Notes: a model not told the origin generated them from the letters alone. Shown: positions 17,151 to 28,167, counted from the stretch's first letter. The stretch: DNA of 64,000 bases from Nocardia sp. XZ_19_385 (GCF_015355755.1 NZ_JACVEE010000001.1:2294001-2358000), one strand, 5' to 3'. A program made the numbers and translations.

Positions 17151-18401
17151 CTAGCCGACCGAAACCGGCTCGCGGCGGGTGATCCGTCTGCGGCCTTCCT
17201 TCAGCGCCGTGCGTAGGCCGACGCGCTTACCGGTGGCCGGGTCGATCAGCGCGGAGCCGCCGAAGGCCTTCTCCGACTTGGTCTCCGGGGCATCGTCGGT
17301 GCCGCGGCGCAGGTACTTGTTGGGCAGCGACAGCTTCATGATGGTGCGCCACGACTTGAAGTACTGCACCGGCAGCGAACCGGTGGTGTAGGGCAGGTCG
17401 TACTTCTCGCACATGGCCCGCACCCGCACCGCGATGCCGGCCAGATGGTTGGACGGCAGGTCGGGGAAGAGGTGGTGTTCGATCTGGTGGCTGAGGTTGC
17501 CGGTCATGAAGTGCAGGACCTTGCCGCCGGAGATGTTGGCGCTGCCCAGCATCTGGCGCAGGTACCACTCGCCCTGGGTCTCGGTCAGCACATCGCCCTT
17601 GGTGAACTTCTCCGCGCCGTCGGGGAAGTGGCCGCAGAAGATGACGGCGTTGGTCCAGACGTTGCGCATCACGTTGGCGGCCAGGTTCGCGGTCAGCGTG
17701 CCGAAGAACGCGGGACCGGTGAGCAGCGGGAAGATCAGGTAGTCCTTGGCGGCCTGCTTGCCGATCTTCTTCAGCACCAGCTTGCGGTCTTCCTCGAACT
17801 GGATCCGCTCCGGGCTGCCGGGCGCCCACTTCTTCTTGGCGACCTTGCCGAGCTCCAGATGCTGGATGGCGACGCCGTATTCGAAGAACATCTGCAGCAG
17901 CAGGTTGTACACCGGCTGGCCCAGGTAGAACGGGGACCAGCGCTGATCGCGGGTGACGCGCAGCAGGCCGTAGCCGATGTCGTCGTCCATGCCGAGCACG
18001 TTGGTGTACTTGTGGTGCAGGAAGTTGTGGGTGATCTTCCAGTGCTCGGACGGGCCCGCGTTGTCCCATTCCCAGTTGGTGGAGTGGATTTCCGGATCGT
18101 TCATCCAGTCCCACTGGCCGTGCATGACGTTGTGGCCGATCTCCATGTTCTCGATGATCTTGGCCGTGCCGAGCAGCGCGGCGCCCGCGACCCAGGCCGG
18201 CGGGAACAGACTGAAGAACAGGACACCGCGGCCGCTGATTTCCAGAGCACGCTGGAGCCGGATCACGTTGCGAATGTAGCGGGCATCGCTTTCACCACGT
18301 GCGGACTCGACCTCACGGCGGATGGCATCGAGTTCGGCCCCGATTGCTTCGACATCCTCCGGGGTGAGGTGTGCGTATTCCTTGACATCCGAGATCGCCA
18401 T
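17151..18401 (-). CDS. Membrane acyl-CoA delta-9 desaturase (DesA3-like, copy 1)
   Basis: A 416-residue diiron membrane desaturase with the three histidine boxes GHNVMHGQ, HNFLHH and QIEHH. Hydrophobic helices surround residues 62-82 and 225-250. DesA3 (Rv3229c) makes oleoyl-CoA from stearoyl-CoA with the reductase Rv3230c, whose homologue is encoded upstream. A TACTGT box sits 7 nt before the ATG, so this copy probably has its own leaderless promoter besides read-through. A palindromic operator overlaps that promoter. The tandem copy upstream is clearly paralogous. Confidence 0.88.
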   Translation of the reverse strand: MAISDVKEYAHLTPEDVEAIGAELDAIRREVESARGESDARYIRNVIRLQRALEISGRGVLFFSLFPPAWVAGAALLGTAKIIENMEIGHNVMHGQWDWMNDPEIHSTNWEWDNAGPSEHWKITHNFLHHKYTNVLGMDDDIGYGLLRVTRDQRWSPFYLGQPVYNLLLQMFFEYGVAIQHLELGKVAKKKWAPGSPERIQFEEDRKLVLKKIGKQAAKDYLIFPLLTGPAFFGTLTANLAANVMRNVWTNAVIFCGHFPDGAEKFTKGDVLTETQGEWYLRQMLGSANISGGKVLHFMTGNLSHQIEHHLFPDLPSNHLAGIAVRVRAMCEKYDLPYTTGSLPVQYFKSWRTIMKLSLPNKYLRRGTDDAPETKSEKAFGGSALIDPATGKRVGLRTALKEGRRRITRREPVSVG

Positions 18402-18408
18402 GCCGGTT

Positions 18409-18414
18409 ACAGTA
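18409..18414 (-). promoter_or_regulatory. -10 element, leaderless start of desaturase copy 1
   Basis: On the minus strand TACTGT is followed by 7 nt and the ATG at 18401; the operator begins 2 bp further upstream. Confidence 0.4.
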
Positions 18415-18415
18415 C

Positions 18416-18441
18416 CGTAAGTTACGTGACCGTAGGTTGTG
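18416..18441. promoter_or_regulatory. Putative operator of desaturase copy 1
   Basis: CGTAA-G-TTACG (18416-18426) is a perfect dyad, and a related copy CGTAGGTTGTG follows at 18431. The same type of paired motif precedes the reductase gene at 21285-21312. Confidence 0.45.
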
Positions 18442-18503
18442 AGATTCGAGCTGAAAGTGTGGCAAATCCCGCATTGAAATCGTGACGGAACGATGCTAAG
18501 CCG

Positions 18504-19952
18504 TTACCCGAATCGGCGTGTCGCCTTAGCCCAGAACGGCTTGTGCCGCAACGTTTCCTGCTCGTGGCGGGCCCGCTCCTGCAGTGCCACACCGGCTTCG
18601 CGCAGCATCTGCTTCTCCTGGCGCGCTTTCTCCTTCAGCGCGCGCCGGGCCTCACGCAGAACTTCCTTCTCGTGCTTGGCTTTCGCCTTCAGCACGACCC
18701 TCGCCTCCTGCATCGCCGAGCGCAGGCCGTAGCGCTGCCCGGTCGCGGGATCGACGGGGATGATGTGGGTGTCGTGCCACGTCTCCTGCATCTGCGCCGC
18801 GGTAGGTAGCGAAGGCAGGGTGATGCCCGCGAACTTGCGCTCCGAGGACGTTTCCGGGGCATCGTCGGCGGTGCGCTTGAGGAACTTGTCCGGCAGCGCG
18901 AGCTTGTGGATGGTGCGGAACGCGAGCAGGTACTGCTTGCCCAGCGAGCCGGTGGTGTAGGGCAGGTCGTACTTGTCGCACAGTTCACGAACCTTGACCG
19001 CGACCTCGGCGTACCGGTTGCTCGGCAGATCCGGGAACAGGTGATGCTCGATCTGGTAGCACAGGTTGCCGCTCATGAACGCCATCGCGGGCCCGGCCTT
19101 GAAGTTGGCGCTGCCCAGCATCTGGCGCAGGTACCACTCGCCGCTGGTCTCACCATCGAGCTGCTCGACGGTGAACTTCTCGGCGCCGTCGGGGAAATGG
19201 CCGCAGAAGATCACCGCGTAGGCCCACAGGTTGCGGGCCAGGTTGGCGGTGGCGTTGGCCTTCAGCGTCGACTTCCACGCCGGCCCGGTGAGCGCCGGAT
19301 AGAACACGAAGTCCTTGGCGACCTGGCGGGCCGCTTTGCGCGCGAACTCCTTGTTCGGCTCGGAGTTCCACTTCTTGGGGTGACCGGAGAGTTCCTTCTC
19401 GGCATCCCAGTCGTGCAGCGCGATGCCCCACTCGAAGGTGGCGGCCAGGATCAGGTTGGCGACAGGCTGCACCAGATGCACGCGGCGCCAAGGCTCGTCA
19501 CGAGTCATCCGCAGGATGCCGAAGCCGAGGTCCTCGTCCTTGCCGAGCACGTTGGTGTAGGTGTGATGGGAGTAGTTGTGCGCGCGCCGCCACTGCGACG
19601 ACGGACCCGTCTGATCCCACTCCCAGTTGGTGGAGTGGATCTCCGGATCGTTCATCCAGTCCCACTGCCCGTGGCTGATGTTGTGCCCGAGCTCCATGTT
19701 CTCGACGATCTTGGCGACCGACAGCAGCGCGGTACCGGTGAGCCAGGCCCACCGATTGCGACTGCCGAAAAGGATTGCGCGTCCGGCCACTTCCAGGCCG
19801 CGCTGCGCGGCGATGGTGCGGCGGATGTACTTCGCGTCACGTTCGCCGCGCGACAGCTCGACGGAACGTCGAATCGCATCGAGCTCTTGGCCCAGCATCT
19901 CGATATCGGCTTCGGTGAGGTGCGCGAATGCCTTGATGTCGGTGATTGCCAC
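18504..19952 (-). CDS. Membrane acyl-CoA desaturase (DesA3-like, copy 2) with repetitive coiled tail
   Basis: A 482-residue paralogue of the neighbouring desaturase with the boxes GHNISHGQ, HNYSHH and QIEHH intact. It differs by a C-terminal extension of about 60 residues containing nearly three 18-residue repeats (first units LKAKAKHEKEVLREARRA and LKEKARQEKQMLREAGVA) that should form a long charged helix. The GTG start at 19952 aligns with copy 1 (MAITDIKAFAHLTEADIE). It lies between the reductase (128 bp upstream) and copy 1 (102 bp downstream), as expected for an operon. Substrate chain length is unknown. Confidence 0.85.
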   Translation of the reverse strand: MAITDIKAFAHLTEADIEMLGQELDAIRRSVELSRGERDAKYIRRTIAAQRGLEVAGRAILFGSRNRWAWLTGTALLSVAKIVENMELGHNISHGQWDWMNDPEIHSTNWEWDQTGPSSQWRRAHNYSHHTYTNVLGKDEDLGFGILRMTRDEPWRRVHLVQPVANLILAATFEWGIALHDWDAEKELSGHPKKWNSEPNKEFARKAARQVAKDFVFYPALTGPAWKSTLKANATANLARNLWAYAVIFCGHFPDGAEKFTVEQLDGETSGEWYLRQMLGSANFKAGPAMAFMSGNLCYQIEHHLFPDLPSNRYAEVAVKVRELCDKYDLPYTTGSLGKQYLLAFRTIHKLALPDKFLKRTADDAPETSSERKFAGITLPSLPTAAQMQETWHDTHIIPVDPATGQRYGLRSAMQEARVVLKAKAKHEKEVLREARRALKEKARQEKQMLREAGVALQERARHEQETLRHKPFWAKATRRFG

Positions 19953-20080
19953 CCGGGTCCCTTCGTCGGCTCGAACTCAGCCCGAGCTTACCTGTGTCCA
20001 CCCACCCCGCAGCTGCGCTGCTGCCCCATTTGTCAGTAGTTGTTTACCCCGGCCGTGTCGTTCCTACCAGGGATGTTCGC

Positions 20081-21217
20081 TCAGATTTCGAGCGTGCAGT
20101 CACCGGCGGCGGCGGAGATGCAGGTCTGCACCTTGTCGCCTTCGCGCTTCTCGTCACCGTTGCGCAAATCACGGGCATGGCCGGAACTCAATGTCAGCAC
20201 ACAGGTTTGGCAGATACCCATCCGGCAGCCGAACGGCATCTGAACCCCGGCCGACTCGCCCGCTTCGAGCAGACTGGTCGCCCCGTCCACCTCGACGCTG
20301 CGGTCGGACTTGGCGAAGGTGACGGTGCCACCCTCGCCGATCGCGGAGCGTTCCGCCTCGAACCGCTCCACGTGCAACTTGTCCGACAGGCCCGCCTCGC
20401 GCCAGTGCTTCTCGATCTCGTCGAGCATCGCCGCCGGACCACAGGCCCAGGTCTCGCGGTCGCGCCAATCCGGGAAACGCTCGTCCAGATCGGTCAGCTT
20501 GAACTTGCCGTTCTCGCCGGTGAGATGCAGATGCGTGCTGAAGCTCGGGTGCCGGTCGTGCAGCGCGCGCAGCTCGTTGCCGAACATCACGTCCTCGGCG
20601 GTGCGCGCGGAGTGCAGGTGCACCACATCGGTGACGCGCTCACGCCGGTCCATCCCGCGCAGCATCGCCATCACCGGGGTGATACCGCTGCCCGCGGTGA
20701 GGAACAGCACCTTGTCGGGCGGCGGGAACGACATCACGAACCGGCCCTGCGGCGCCTGCAAGCGGATGACAGCGCCGGGCTTGACGCCGTTGACCAGATG
20801 GCTGGACAGGAAGCCCTCCGGCATCGCCTTGACCGCGATGGAGATGACGCGCTTGCCGCCGTGGCCCGGCTCGGACCAGTTCGGCGGGCAGGTCAGCGAG
20901 TAGGAGCGCCAGTGCCAGCGGCCCTCGACCAGAATGCCGATGCCGATGTACTGGCCCGGCTGATATTTGAAATCGAAACCCCAGCCCGGCTTGATCACCA
21001 AAGTCGCCGAATCCGCGGTTTCCTTGCGCACCTCGACAACTCGGCCGCGCAACTCACGTGCCGACCACAGCGGGTTGGCCAGGTGCAGGTAGTCGTCGGG
21101 CAGCAGCGGTGTGGTCACCCGGGCGACAGCGCCGCGCAACACGTTCAGCCGGCCGCCACGCTCGGCGACACTCGCGGCCGGTGCTTCCAGCCACTCGCGC
21201 ACATTCTTGAAGACCAT
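20081..21217 (-). CDS. Desaturase electron-transfer reductase (FAD/NAD(P) plus 2Fe-2S; Rv3230c-like)
   Basis: A 378-residue flavodoxin-reductase-like protein. The FAD-binding part has [11 protein letters not shown] and RSYSLTCPP, and the NAD(P) part has [16 protein letters not shown] and [12 protein letters not shown]. The C-terminal plant-type ferredoxin has ligands in CRMGICQTC plus a distal TC near residue 365. In M. tuberculosis, Rv3230c supplies electrons to DesA3. It is the first gene of the operon, with an AGGAG upstream of the ATG and a paired operator-like motif at 21285-21312. Confidence 0.88.
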   Translation of the reverse strand: MVFKNVREWLEAPAASVAERGGRLNVLRGAVARVTTPLLPDDYLHLANPLWSARELRGRVVEVRKETADSATLVIKPGWGFDFKYQPGQYIGIGILVEGRWHWRSYSLTCPPNWSEPGHGGKRVISIAVKAMPEGFLSSHLVNGVKPGAVIRLQAPQGRFVMSFPPPDKVLFLTAGSGITPVMAMLRGMDRRERVTDVVHLHSARTAEDVMFGNELRALHDRHPSFSTHLHLTGENGKFKLTDLDERFPDWRDRETWACGPAAMLDEIEKHWREAGLSDKLHVERFEAERSAIGEGGTVTFAKSDRSVEVDGATSLLEAGESAGVQMPFGCRMGICQTCVLTLSSGHARDLRNGDEKREGDKVQTCISAAAGDCTLEI

Positions 21218-21284
21218 CGGTGCCGTATATCTCCTGTGTCTGATTTGCAGCTCGCAAGACTCGCTCAGTGCGGGCTACTCCGAC

Positions 21285-21312
21285 CGCAAGGTTACGGCAT
21301 CGTAGGTTAGCG
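21285..21312. promoter_or_regulatory. Putative operator upstream of the reductase-desaturase operon
   Basis: Two motifs, CGCAAGGTTACG (21285) and CGTAGGTTAGCG (21301), are spaced like the pair before desaturase copy 1 and share the CGTAnGTTACG core. Confidence 0.4.
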
Positions 21313-21326
21313 TGTCCTGCCCGGGC

Positions 21327-21863
21327 TCAGAGCAGGTCGAGCAAGAACGGCAGTTCCTGCGCCGCGTACCAGGCGAGCTGGTGATCCTCGGCGTCACCGA
21401 GCACGAACTCGGCGTCGGTATCGCCCAGGTCGGCGGCGTCGATGACGTCCACGGCCTTGGCCACCTGCGGTTCGGCGTCGGCCAGGTCGACGTGCACGGA
21501 CGCGATCTGGTTGTAGGTCAACGGGCCTGCCAGCTTCACCACGGCGTCGTCCAGATCGGGACGGTGCTTGGCGCCGATCACGTCGGCGGCGATCACCGCG
21601 CGCCGGTAGATCGGGCGGCTCGGCTCGCTCTCCGCGGGGCTGCCCGAGTCATCCGCGTCGTCGCGTTCACCGGCCAGCAGCCGCAGCGAAGCGCGCGCGG
21701 CCTCCATCATCGCCACCTCGGCCAGTTCGTCGTCGTCCCCGGAGGCATAGGCCTCACGCAAGGTCGGGGTGACCGCGAACGCCGTCGCGCCGAGCGGGAA
21801 GATCTCGCGCTCGGCGACCAGCGTGCGCAGCATCGGCACCGTGGCCGGAATGTAGACGCGCAT
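21327..21863 (-). CDS. Conserved actinobacterial protein, DUF6912-like (Rv3231c-like)
   Basis: About 178 residues, beginning MRVYIPATVPMLRTLVAER with the acidic tract ASGDDDELAEVAMMEAARASLRLLAGE and ending DHQLAWYAAQELPFLLDLL. The pattern matches Rv3231c, an uncharacterised protein conserved beside desA3 and tgs genes. No catalytic motif is recognised. The ATG at 21863 aligns with the mycobacterial start; GTG 21878 is an alternative. It begins 7 nt after the acyltransferase stop, so the two are co-transcribed. Confidence 0.75.
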   Translation of the reverse strand: MRVYIPATVPMLRTLVAEREIFPLGATAFAVTPTLREAYASGDDDELAEVAMMEAARASLRLLAGERDDADDSGSPAESEPSRPIYRRAVIAADVIGAKHRPDLDDAVVKLAGPLTYNQIASVHVDLADAEPQVAKAVDVIDAADLGDTDAEFVLGDAEDHQLAWYAAQELPFLLDLL

Positions 21864-21870
21864 CTTCTCG

Positions 21871-23271
21871 TCAGACACAGGCACCGAGCATCTCCTCCAT
21901 GGATTCGTGGACCGCGGCGGCCAGTACGCCGATGTCGGCCATCGCGTCGCGATCGGCGTTGAGCCCGTAGAACACATGTCCGTCGTAGGACGTGATCCCG
22001 ATACTCGAGGCCTGATTGCGCAGCAGCGGCGACACCGGATACATCTCCAGCATCCGCGCGCCGCCGATGAACATCGGCGTTTGCGGACCCGGCGCGTTGG
22101 TGATCACCAAATTGAACGTGTGCTCTGCGAAAGTACTCGCCGCGCGCACACTCATGGCATGAAGGCTCGCCGGTGCGAATCCGGCCAGGTGCACCAGGGT
22201 GCGCGCCCGCACCCCGCGCCGATGCTTGCCGTTGGCCTCGGTGGCATGCGCGATGTGCGACAGCCGCATCACCGGATTGGGTTCGCCGACCGGCAGATCG
22301 ATGAGAAACGAGGACACCTCGCTCGCCGGTTTCAGCTCGTCGGCCCCGTCGACGTACACCGACATCGGGACCACCGCGCGCACCGCCGAGGACTCGGTGA
22401 GCGATTCGCCGCGCGAAAGCAGCCAATTCCGTAAGGCCCCCGTGACGACCGCGAGGATGGCGTCGTTGATCGAGCAGTCGAAGCGTTTGCGGATGGTGCG
22501 GTAGTCCTCCAGATCGCTGCGCACCACATCGAAGCGGCGGTTGCGGGAGGTCTTGGTGTTGAGCGGGCTGTCGGGTGCGCCGGTGGTGGCCGCGCGCACC
22601 GCCGAGATCACCGAGTCCAGCGCCTTGCCCGCGGCGGCGACCGTGGCGAACGCGTCCGCGCTGGCATCGCGAGCGACCTCGAGCACATCGCGCGGCTGCG
22701 CGGCCAGGTGCGCCAGCGCGCCGAGCAGCAGTTCGCTGTCGCGGGGTTCGCGCGGCGCGACCCAGGCATCGTCGGCCAGACCGCGCGGCGCCTGGCTCAC
22801 ATCCAGGATGACGTGCCCGATCTCCAGCGCGCTGTCCCCGTCGACCAGGGCCGAATGGGTCTTGGTGAAGATCGCGGACCGGCCGCCGGACAAGCCCTCG
22901 ATCAGATACATCTCCCACAGCGGGCGGGTCTGATCCAGCGGGCGCGAGGCCAGCCGCGCCACCAGGTCGTGCAGCTGTTCGTCGGTGCCCGGATGCGGCA
23001 GCGCCGACCTGCGAATGTGATAGGTGATGTCGAAGCCGCTGTCCTCCACCCACACCGGGCGGCCCAGGGCGAACGGGATCTCGCGCACCTTGCGGCGATA
23101 GCGCGGCACCAGCGCCAATCGGCTCTCGACCAGGTCGACCAGGCGGTCGTATCCGACCCCCGGGTGCTGATCGGTGTTGCGAACGATCGCGAGCGCGCCG
23201 ATGTGGATCGGATTGCTACTGGACTCCAGCCGGAAGAAAGACGCGTCCTGCGGCGTCAACCTTGTGATCAC
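21871..23271 (-). CDS. WS/DGAT-type acyltransferase with altered active-site motif (Tgs3-like)
   Basis: A 466-residue wax ester synthase/diacylglycerol acyltransferase, the family that makes storage triacylglycerol from acyl-CoA. It starts in typical style (MITRLTPQDASFFRLES) and has the C-terminal NAPGPQTPMFIGGARM and YPVSPL segments. The catalytic HHxxxDG motif reads HSALVDG (His139, Ser140, Asp144): the second histidine is Ser. Activity may be lost or changed. The GTG start has AAGGAG 11 nt upstream. It is the first gene of a two-gene operon with the Rv3231c-like gene. Confidence 0.85.
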   Translation of the reverse strand: MITRLTPQDASFFRLESSSNPIHIGALAIVRNTDQHPGVGYDRLVDLVESRLALVPRYRRKVREIPFALGRPVWVEDSGFDITYHIRRSALPHPGTDEQLHDLVARLASRPLDQTRPLWEMYLIEGLSGGRSAIFTKTHSALVDGDSALEIGHVILDVSQAPRGLADDAWVAPREPRDSELLLGALAHLAAQPRDVLEVARDASADAFATVAAAGKALDSVISAVRAATTGAPDSPLNTKTSRNRRFDVVRSDLEDYRTIRKRFDCSINDAILAVVTGALRNWLLSRGESLTESSAVRAVVPMSVYVDGADELKPASEVSSFLIDLPVGEPNPVMRLSHIAHATEANGKHRRGVRARTLVHLAGFAPASLHAMSVRAASTFAEHTFNLVITNAPGPQTPMFIGGARMLEMYPVSPLLRNQASSIGITSYDGHVFYGLNADRDAMADIGVLAAAVHESMEEMLGACV

Positions 23272-23625
23272 GCTGCCCGCTACTCCTTGCGCTTACCTGG
23301 TCGAACGATTGCCGTCGCTGCCGATCATGCTGCCCCATAACGGCTTTCGCTCCCCTGGAGAGAGGTCTGCGAGCTGCGCTGCCCCTGCCGCCCTTCGACA
23401 CGGCGGACGCATTCCATCGTAAGCGACGCGAGTCATCCTGCTCGGCTACGGTGAGAGAAGAAAGCCGCCGTATCCGCGACAACCCCGAGGCGACCCGTTC
23501 GCCGCTGGTCACCGGCGCCTACCATGGGCCCGGCAATTACCATGGAGCGTGCTGCGGACCCGCTAGGTGAATTGGCGGGGCGGGGGCCGACATATGACAC
23601 ACCGACCAGAGGACTGACGAGACTC
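23272..23625. other. Intergenic region between the acyltransferase and secA
   Basis: This 354-bp stretch separates divergent genes and must hold both promoters. I see a direct repeat TACCATGG (23521 and 23537 region) but no convincing gene, terminator or operator. Confidence 0.3.
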
Positions 23626-26463
<2,838 letters not shown>

Positions 26464-26469
26464 GCACTG

Positions 26470-26513
26470 AACGAGGAAGGCGCCCATGGAAATCCATGGG
26501 CGCCTTTCTCGTT
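26470..26513. terminator. Bidirectional terminator between secA and the thiolase gene
   Basis: An 11-bp perfect inner stem (GGCGCCCATGG / CCATGGGCGCC, loop AAAT) is extended by AACGAG / CTCGTT outer arms, between convergent genes. Confidence 0.8.
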
Positions 26514-26515
26514 TT

Positions 26516-27808
26516 CTACACGCGTTCGAGGATGGCCGAGGCGCCGATGCCGCCCGCGGCGCAGATGCCGAGCAGGGCGGTGTTCTTGCCGGTGCGGGCG
26601 AGTTCGTTGGCCATGGTGGTGACCATGCGCGCGCCGGTGGCGCCGAAGGGATGGCCCAGGGAGACCGAGCCGCCGTGCACGTTCAAGGTGTCGATGTCGA
26701 TCTCACCGACGGCGGTGTCGCGGTCCAGGCGGGTCTTGGCCCAGTCGGCGCTGCCGAGGGCGCGCACCACGGAGAGCGTCTGGGCGGCGAAGGCCTCGTG
26801 GATGTCGACGAAATCGATGTCGGACAGCGACATTCCGGCCTTCTCGAGGGCGCGGGGCATCGAGATGGCCGGGCCGATAAGGACCTGATCGGCAGGGTCG
26901 ACGCTGACGTAGCTCCAGGACCGGAAGGCGGCCAGCGGGTGGTAGCCGAGTTCGATGGCCTTCTCCTCACTCATCAGCAGGACCGCCGAGGCGCCGTCGG
27001 TGAGCGGGCTGGCGTTGCCGGCGGTGACGGTGCCGTCCTTGGCGAAGACCGGCTTCAGCTTCGCGAGTTTGGCCGCGCTCGTGTCGGACCGGACCAGGCC
27101 ATCACGCTCGATGTCGGCACCCTCGGGGGTGCGCACGCGCAGGACCTCGTCGGCGAAGCGGCCGGAATCGATGGCGGCGGCGGCGCGCTGGTGTGAGCGG
27201 GCGGCGAACTCGTCCTGTTCGGCGCGGGTGACGCCGTGGATGCGGGCCATCTTCTCGGCCGACTCCCCCATCACCTCGCCGGTGGTGCGCTCGGCGATCT
27301 TGGGGCGGGTCGGGAGGATGTCGGTGAACGGGGCCAGTTGCGCGGCCGCGGACAGGTAGTCCTTGACCTTCGGCTTGCCCAAAGCCAGTGGCGCACCGGC
27401 GTGTACCAGCTTCTGCGGGAGTTTCACCTCGGCGTTGCTGGTGGAGTCGCTGCCGCCGGCGATCATGATGTCGTATTCGCCGCGTTCGATGGCGGCGGCC
27501 GCGGACGTCACGGCCTGCAGGCCGGAGGCGCAGGCGCGGGTGACGGTGTAGCCTTCGCAGCCCGCGTCCAGCTTCAGGTCCAGGGCGATCTCGCGCGCGA
27601 TGTTCGGTGCGGCGCTGGGCAGGATGACCCCGCCCCAGACGATGGCCTGGACCTGCGCGCCCGGCAGCCCGGTGCGCTCCAGCAGTCCGCGGACGGCGGC
27701 GTCGGCGAGAGCGATGGAGTCCATGCGGGTGTAATCGGTGAAGGCGCGCAGGAACGGGGTGCGCGCACCGGAGACGATCACCGCACGGCGAGCAGCTTTG
27801 GTAGCCAT
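26516..27808 (-). CDS. Acetyl-CoA acetyltransferase / 3-ketoacyl-CoA thiolase (FadA/FadI type)
   Basis: A 430-residue thiolase. Nucleophile Cys93 in TRACASGLQA, GHPFGATGARM (the catalytic His) and Cys416 in CAAGGIGAS complete the active site; HEAFAAQ is also conserved. It resembles the longer FadI-like class, which works with FadB/FadJ-type partners in beta-oxidation, but no partner gene is adjacent. The ATG at 27808 follows AAGGGA and matches the family start; the longer upstream frame is not coding. A perfect 22-bp palindrome lies 32 bp before the start, suggesting TetR-type control. Confidence 0.88.
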   Translation of the reverse strand: MATKAARRAVIVSGARTPFLRAFTDYTRMDSIALADAAVRGLLERTGLPGAQVQAIVWGGVILPSAAPNIAREIALDLKLDAGCEGYTVTRACASGLQAVTSAAAAIERGEYDIMIAGGSDSTSNAEVKLPQKLVHAGAPLALGKPKVKDYLSAAAQLAPFTDILPTRPKIAERTTGEVMGESAEKMARIHGVTRAEQDEFAARSHQRAAAAIDSGRFADEVLRVRTPEGADIERDGLVRSDTSAAKLAKLKPVFAKDGTVTAGNASPLTDGASAVLLMSEEKAIELGYHPLAAFRSWSYVSVDPADQVLIGPAISMPRALEKAGMSLSDIDFVDIHEAFAAQTLSVVRALGSADWAKTRLDRDTAVGEIDIDTLNVHGGSVSLGHPFGATGARMVTTMANELARTGKNTALLGICAAGGIGASAILERV

Positions 27809-27839
27809 GGGAATTCCCTTCGATAGACCAGTCGCACAT

Positions 27840-27861
27840 AAACTTACTCTCAAGTAAGTTT
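27840..27861. promoter_or_regulatory. Palindromic operator of the thiolase gene
   Basis: The arms AAACTTACT and AGTAAGTTT flank CTCA, a perfect 9-4-9 dyad typical of TetR-family fatty-acid regulators. The regulator gene is not adjacent. Confidence 0.6.
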
Positions 27862-27886
27862 CAGGTCTACGGGCAGCCCGAAGCGG

Positions 27887-27916
27887 GCCTCCCCACACCC
27901 CACCGGGCGGGGAGGC
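27887..27916. repeat. GC-rich hairpin in the accessory intergenic region
   Basis: GCCTCCCC (27887-27894) pairs with GGGGAGGC (27909-27916). A smaller GCCCG-AAG-CGGGC dyad overlaps its left side. Confidence 0.4.
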
Positions 27917-27925
27917 CTCCGCGCG

Positions 27926-28088
27926 AAACAAAGGGCTCAGCGATCCCCTCCAGAAGCCGCTGAGCCCTGAGTCTGCCTGCGCGCCGTTGCGAAGGCAGAC
28001 CTTGGACGCCGATCCCGGCAACGCCCCTGCTCGCCCCGGAATCAACTCCTGGAAGAAACCGCTCAGGCCGACGTTGCTCGCTCGGCGC
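27926..28088 (-). ncRNA. Candidate small RNA divergent from the XRE gene
   Basis: On the minus strand a promoter (TTGAAA, 18 nt, TACTGT at 28095-28124) is followed by about 90 nt without an evident gene. Next comes a hairpin (GTCTGCC/GGCAGAC, 27971-28000), then a 10-bp terminator stem (GGGCTCAGCG/CGCTGAGCCC, 27933-27967) and TTTGTTT. The terminator loop exposes GGAGGGG, resembling a Shine-Dalgarno sequence. Expected length is about 160 nt. The call is inferred from architecture only; no known sRNA family is recognised. Confidence 0.35.
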
Positions 28089-28094
28089 GAAAGA

Positions 28095-28142
28095 ACAGTA
28101 GCAAGTTTTCCATTATCTTTTCAAACAGTTTCTGTAAACTTG
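28095..28142. promoter_or_regulatory. AT-rich divergent promoter/operator upstream of the XRE gene
   Basis: Within this AT-rich island, ACAG-TTT-CTGT (28125-28135) is a perfect dyad and CAAGTTT (28102) pairs with AAACTTG (28136). TAAACT at 28135-28140 is a candidate plus-strand -10. The minus-strand TTGAAA/TACTGT promoter lies in the same space, so one repressor could control both directions. Confidence 0.5.
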
Positions 28143-28167
28143 TCTTGAAATGATGGGGGGGCCTACG

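Noticed and set aside
26516..28045. Thiolase with an 80-residue N-terminal extension
   Set aside because: The extension crosses the palindromic operator and the terminator-like hairpins, while ATG 27808 has a ribosome site and aligns with the family.
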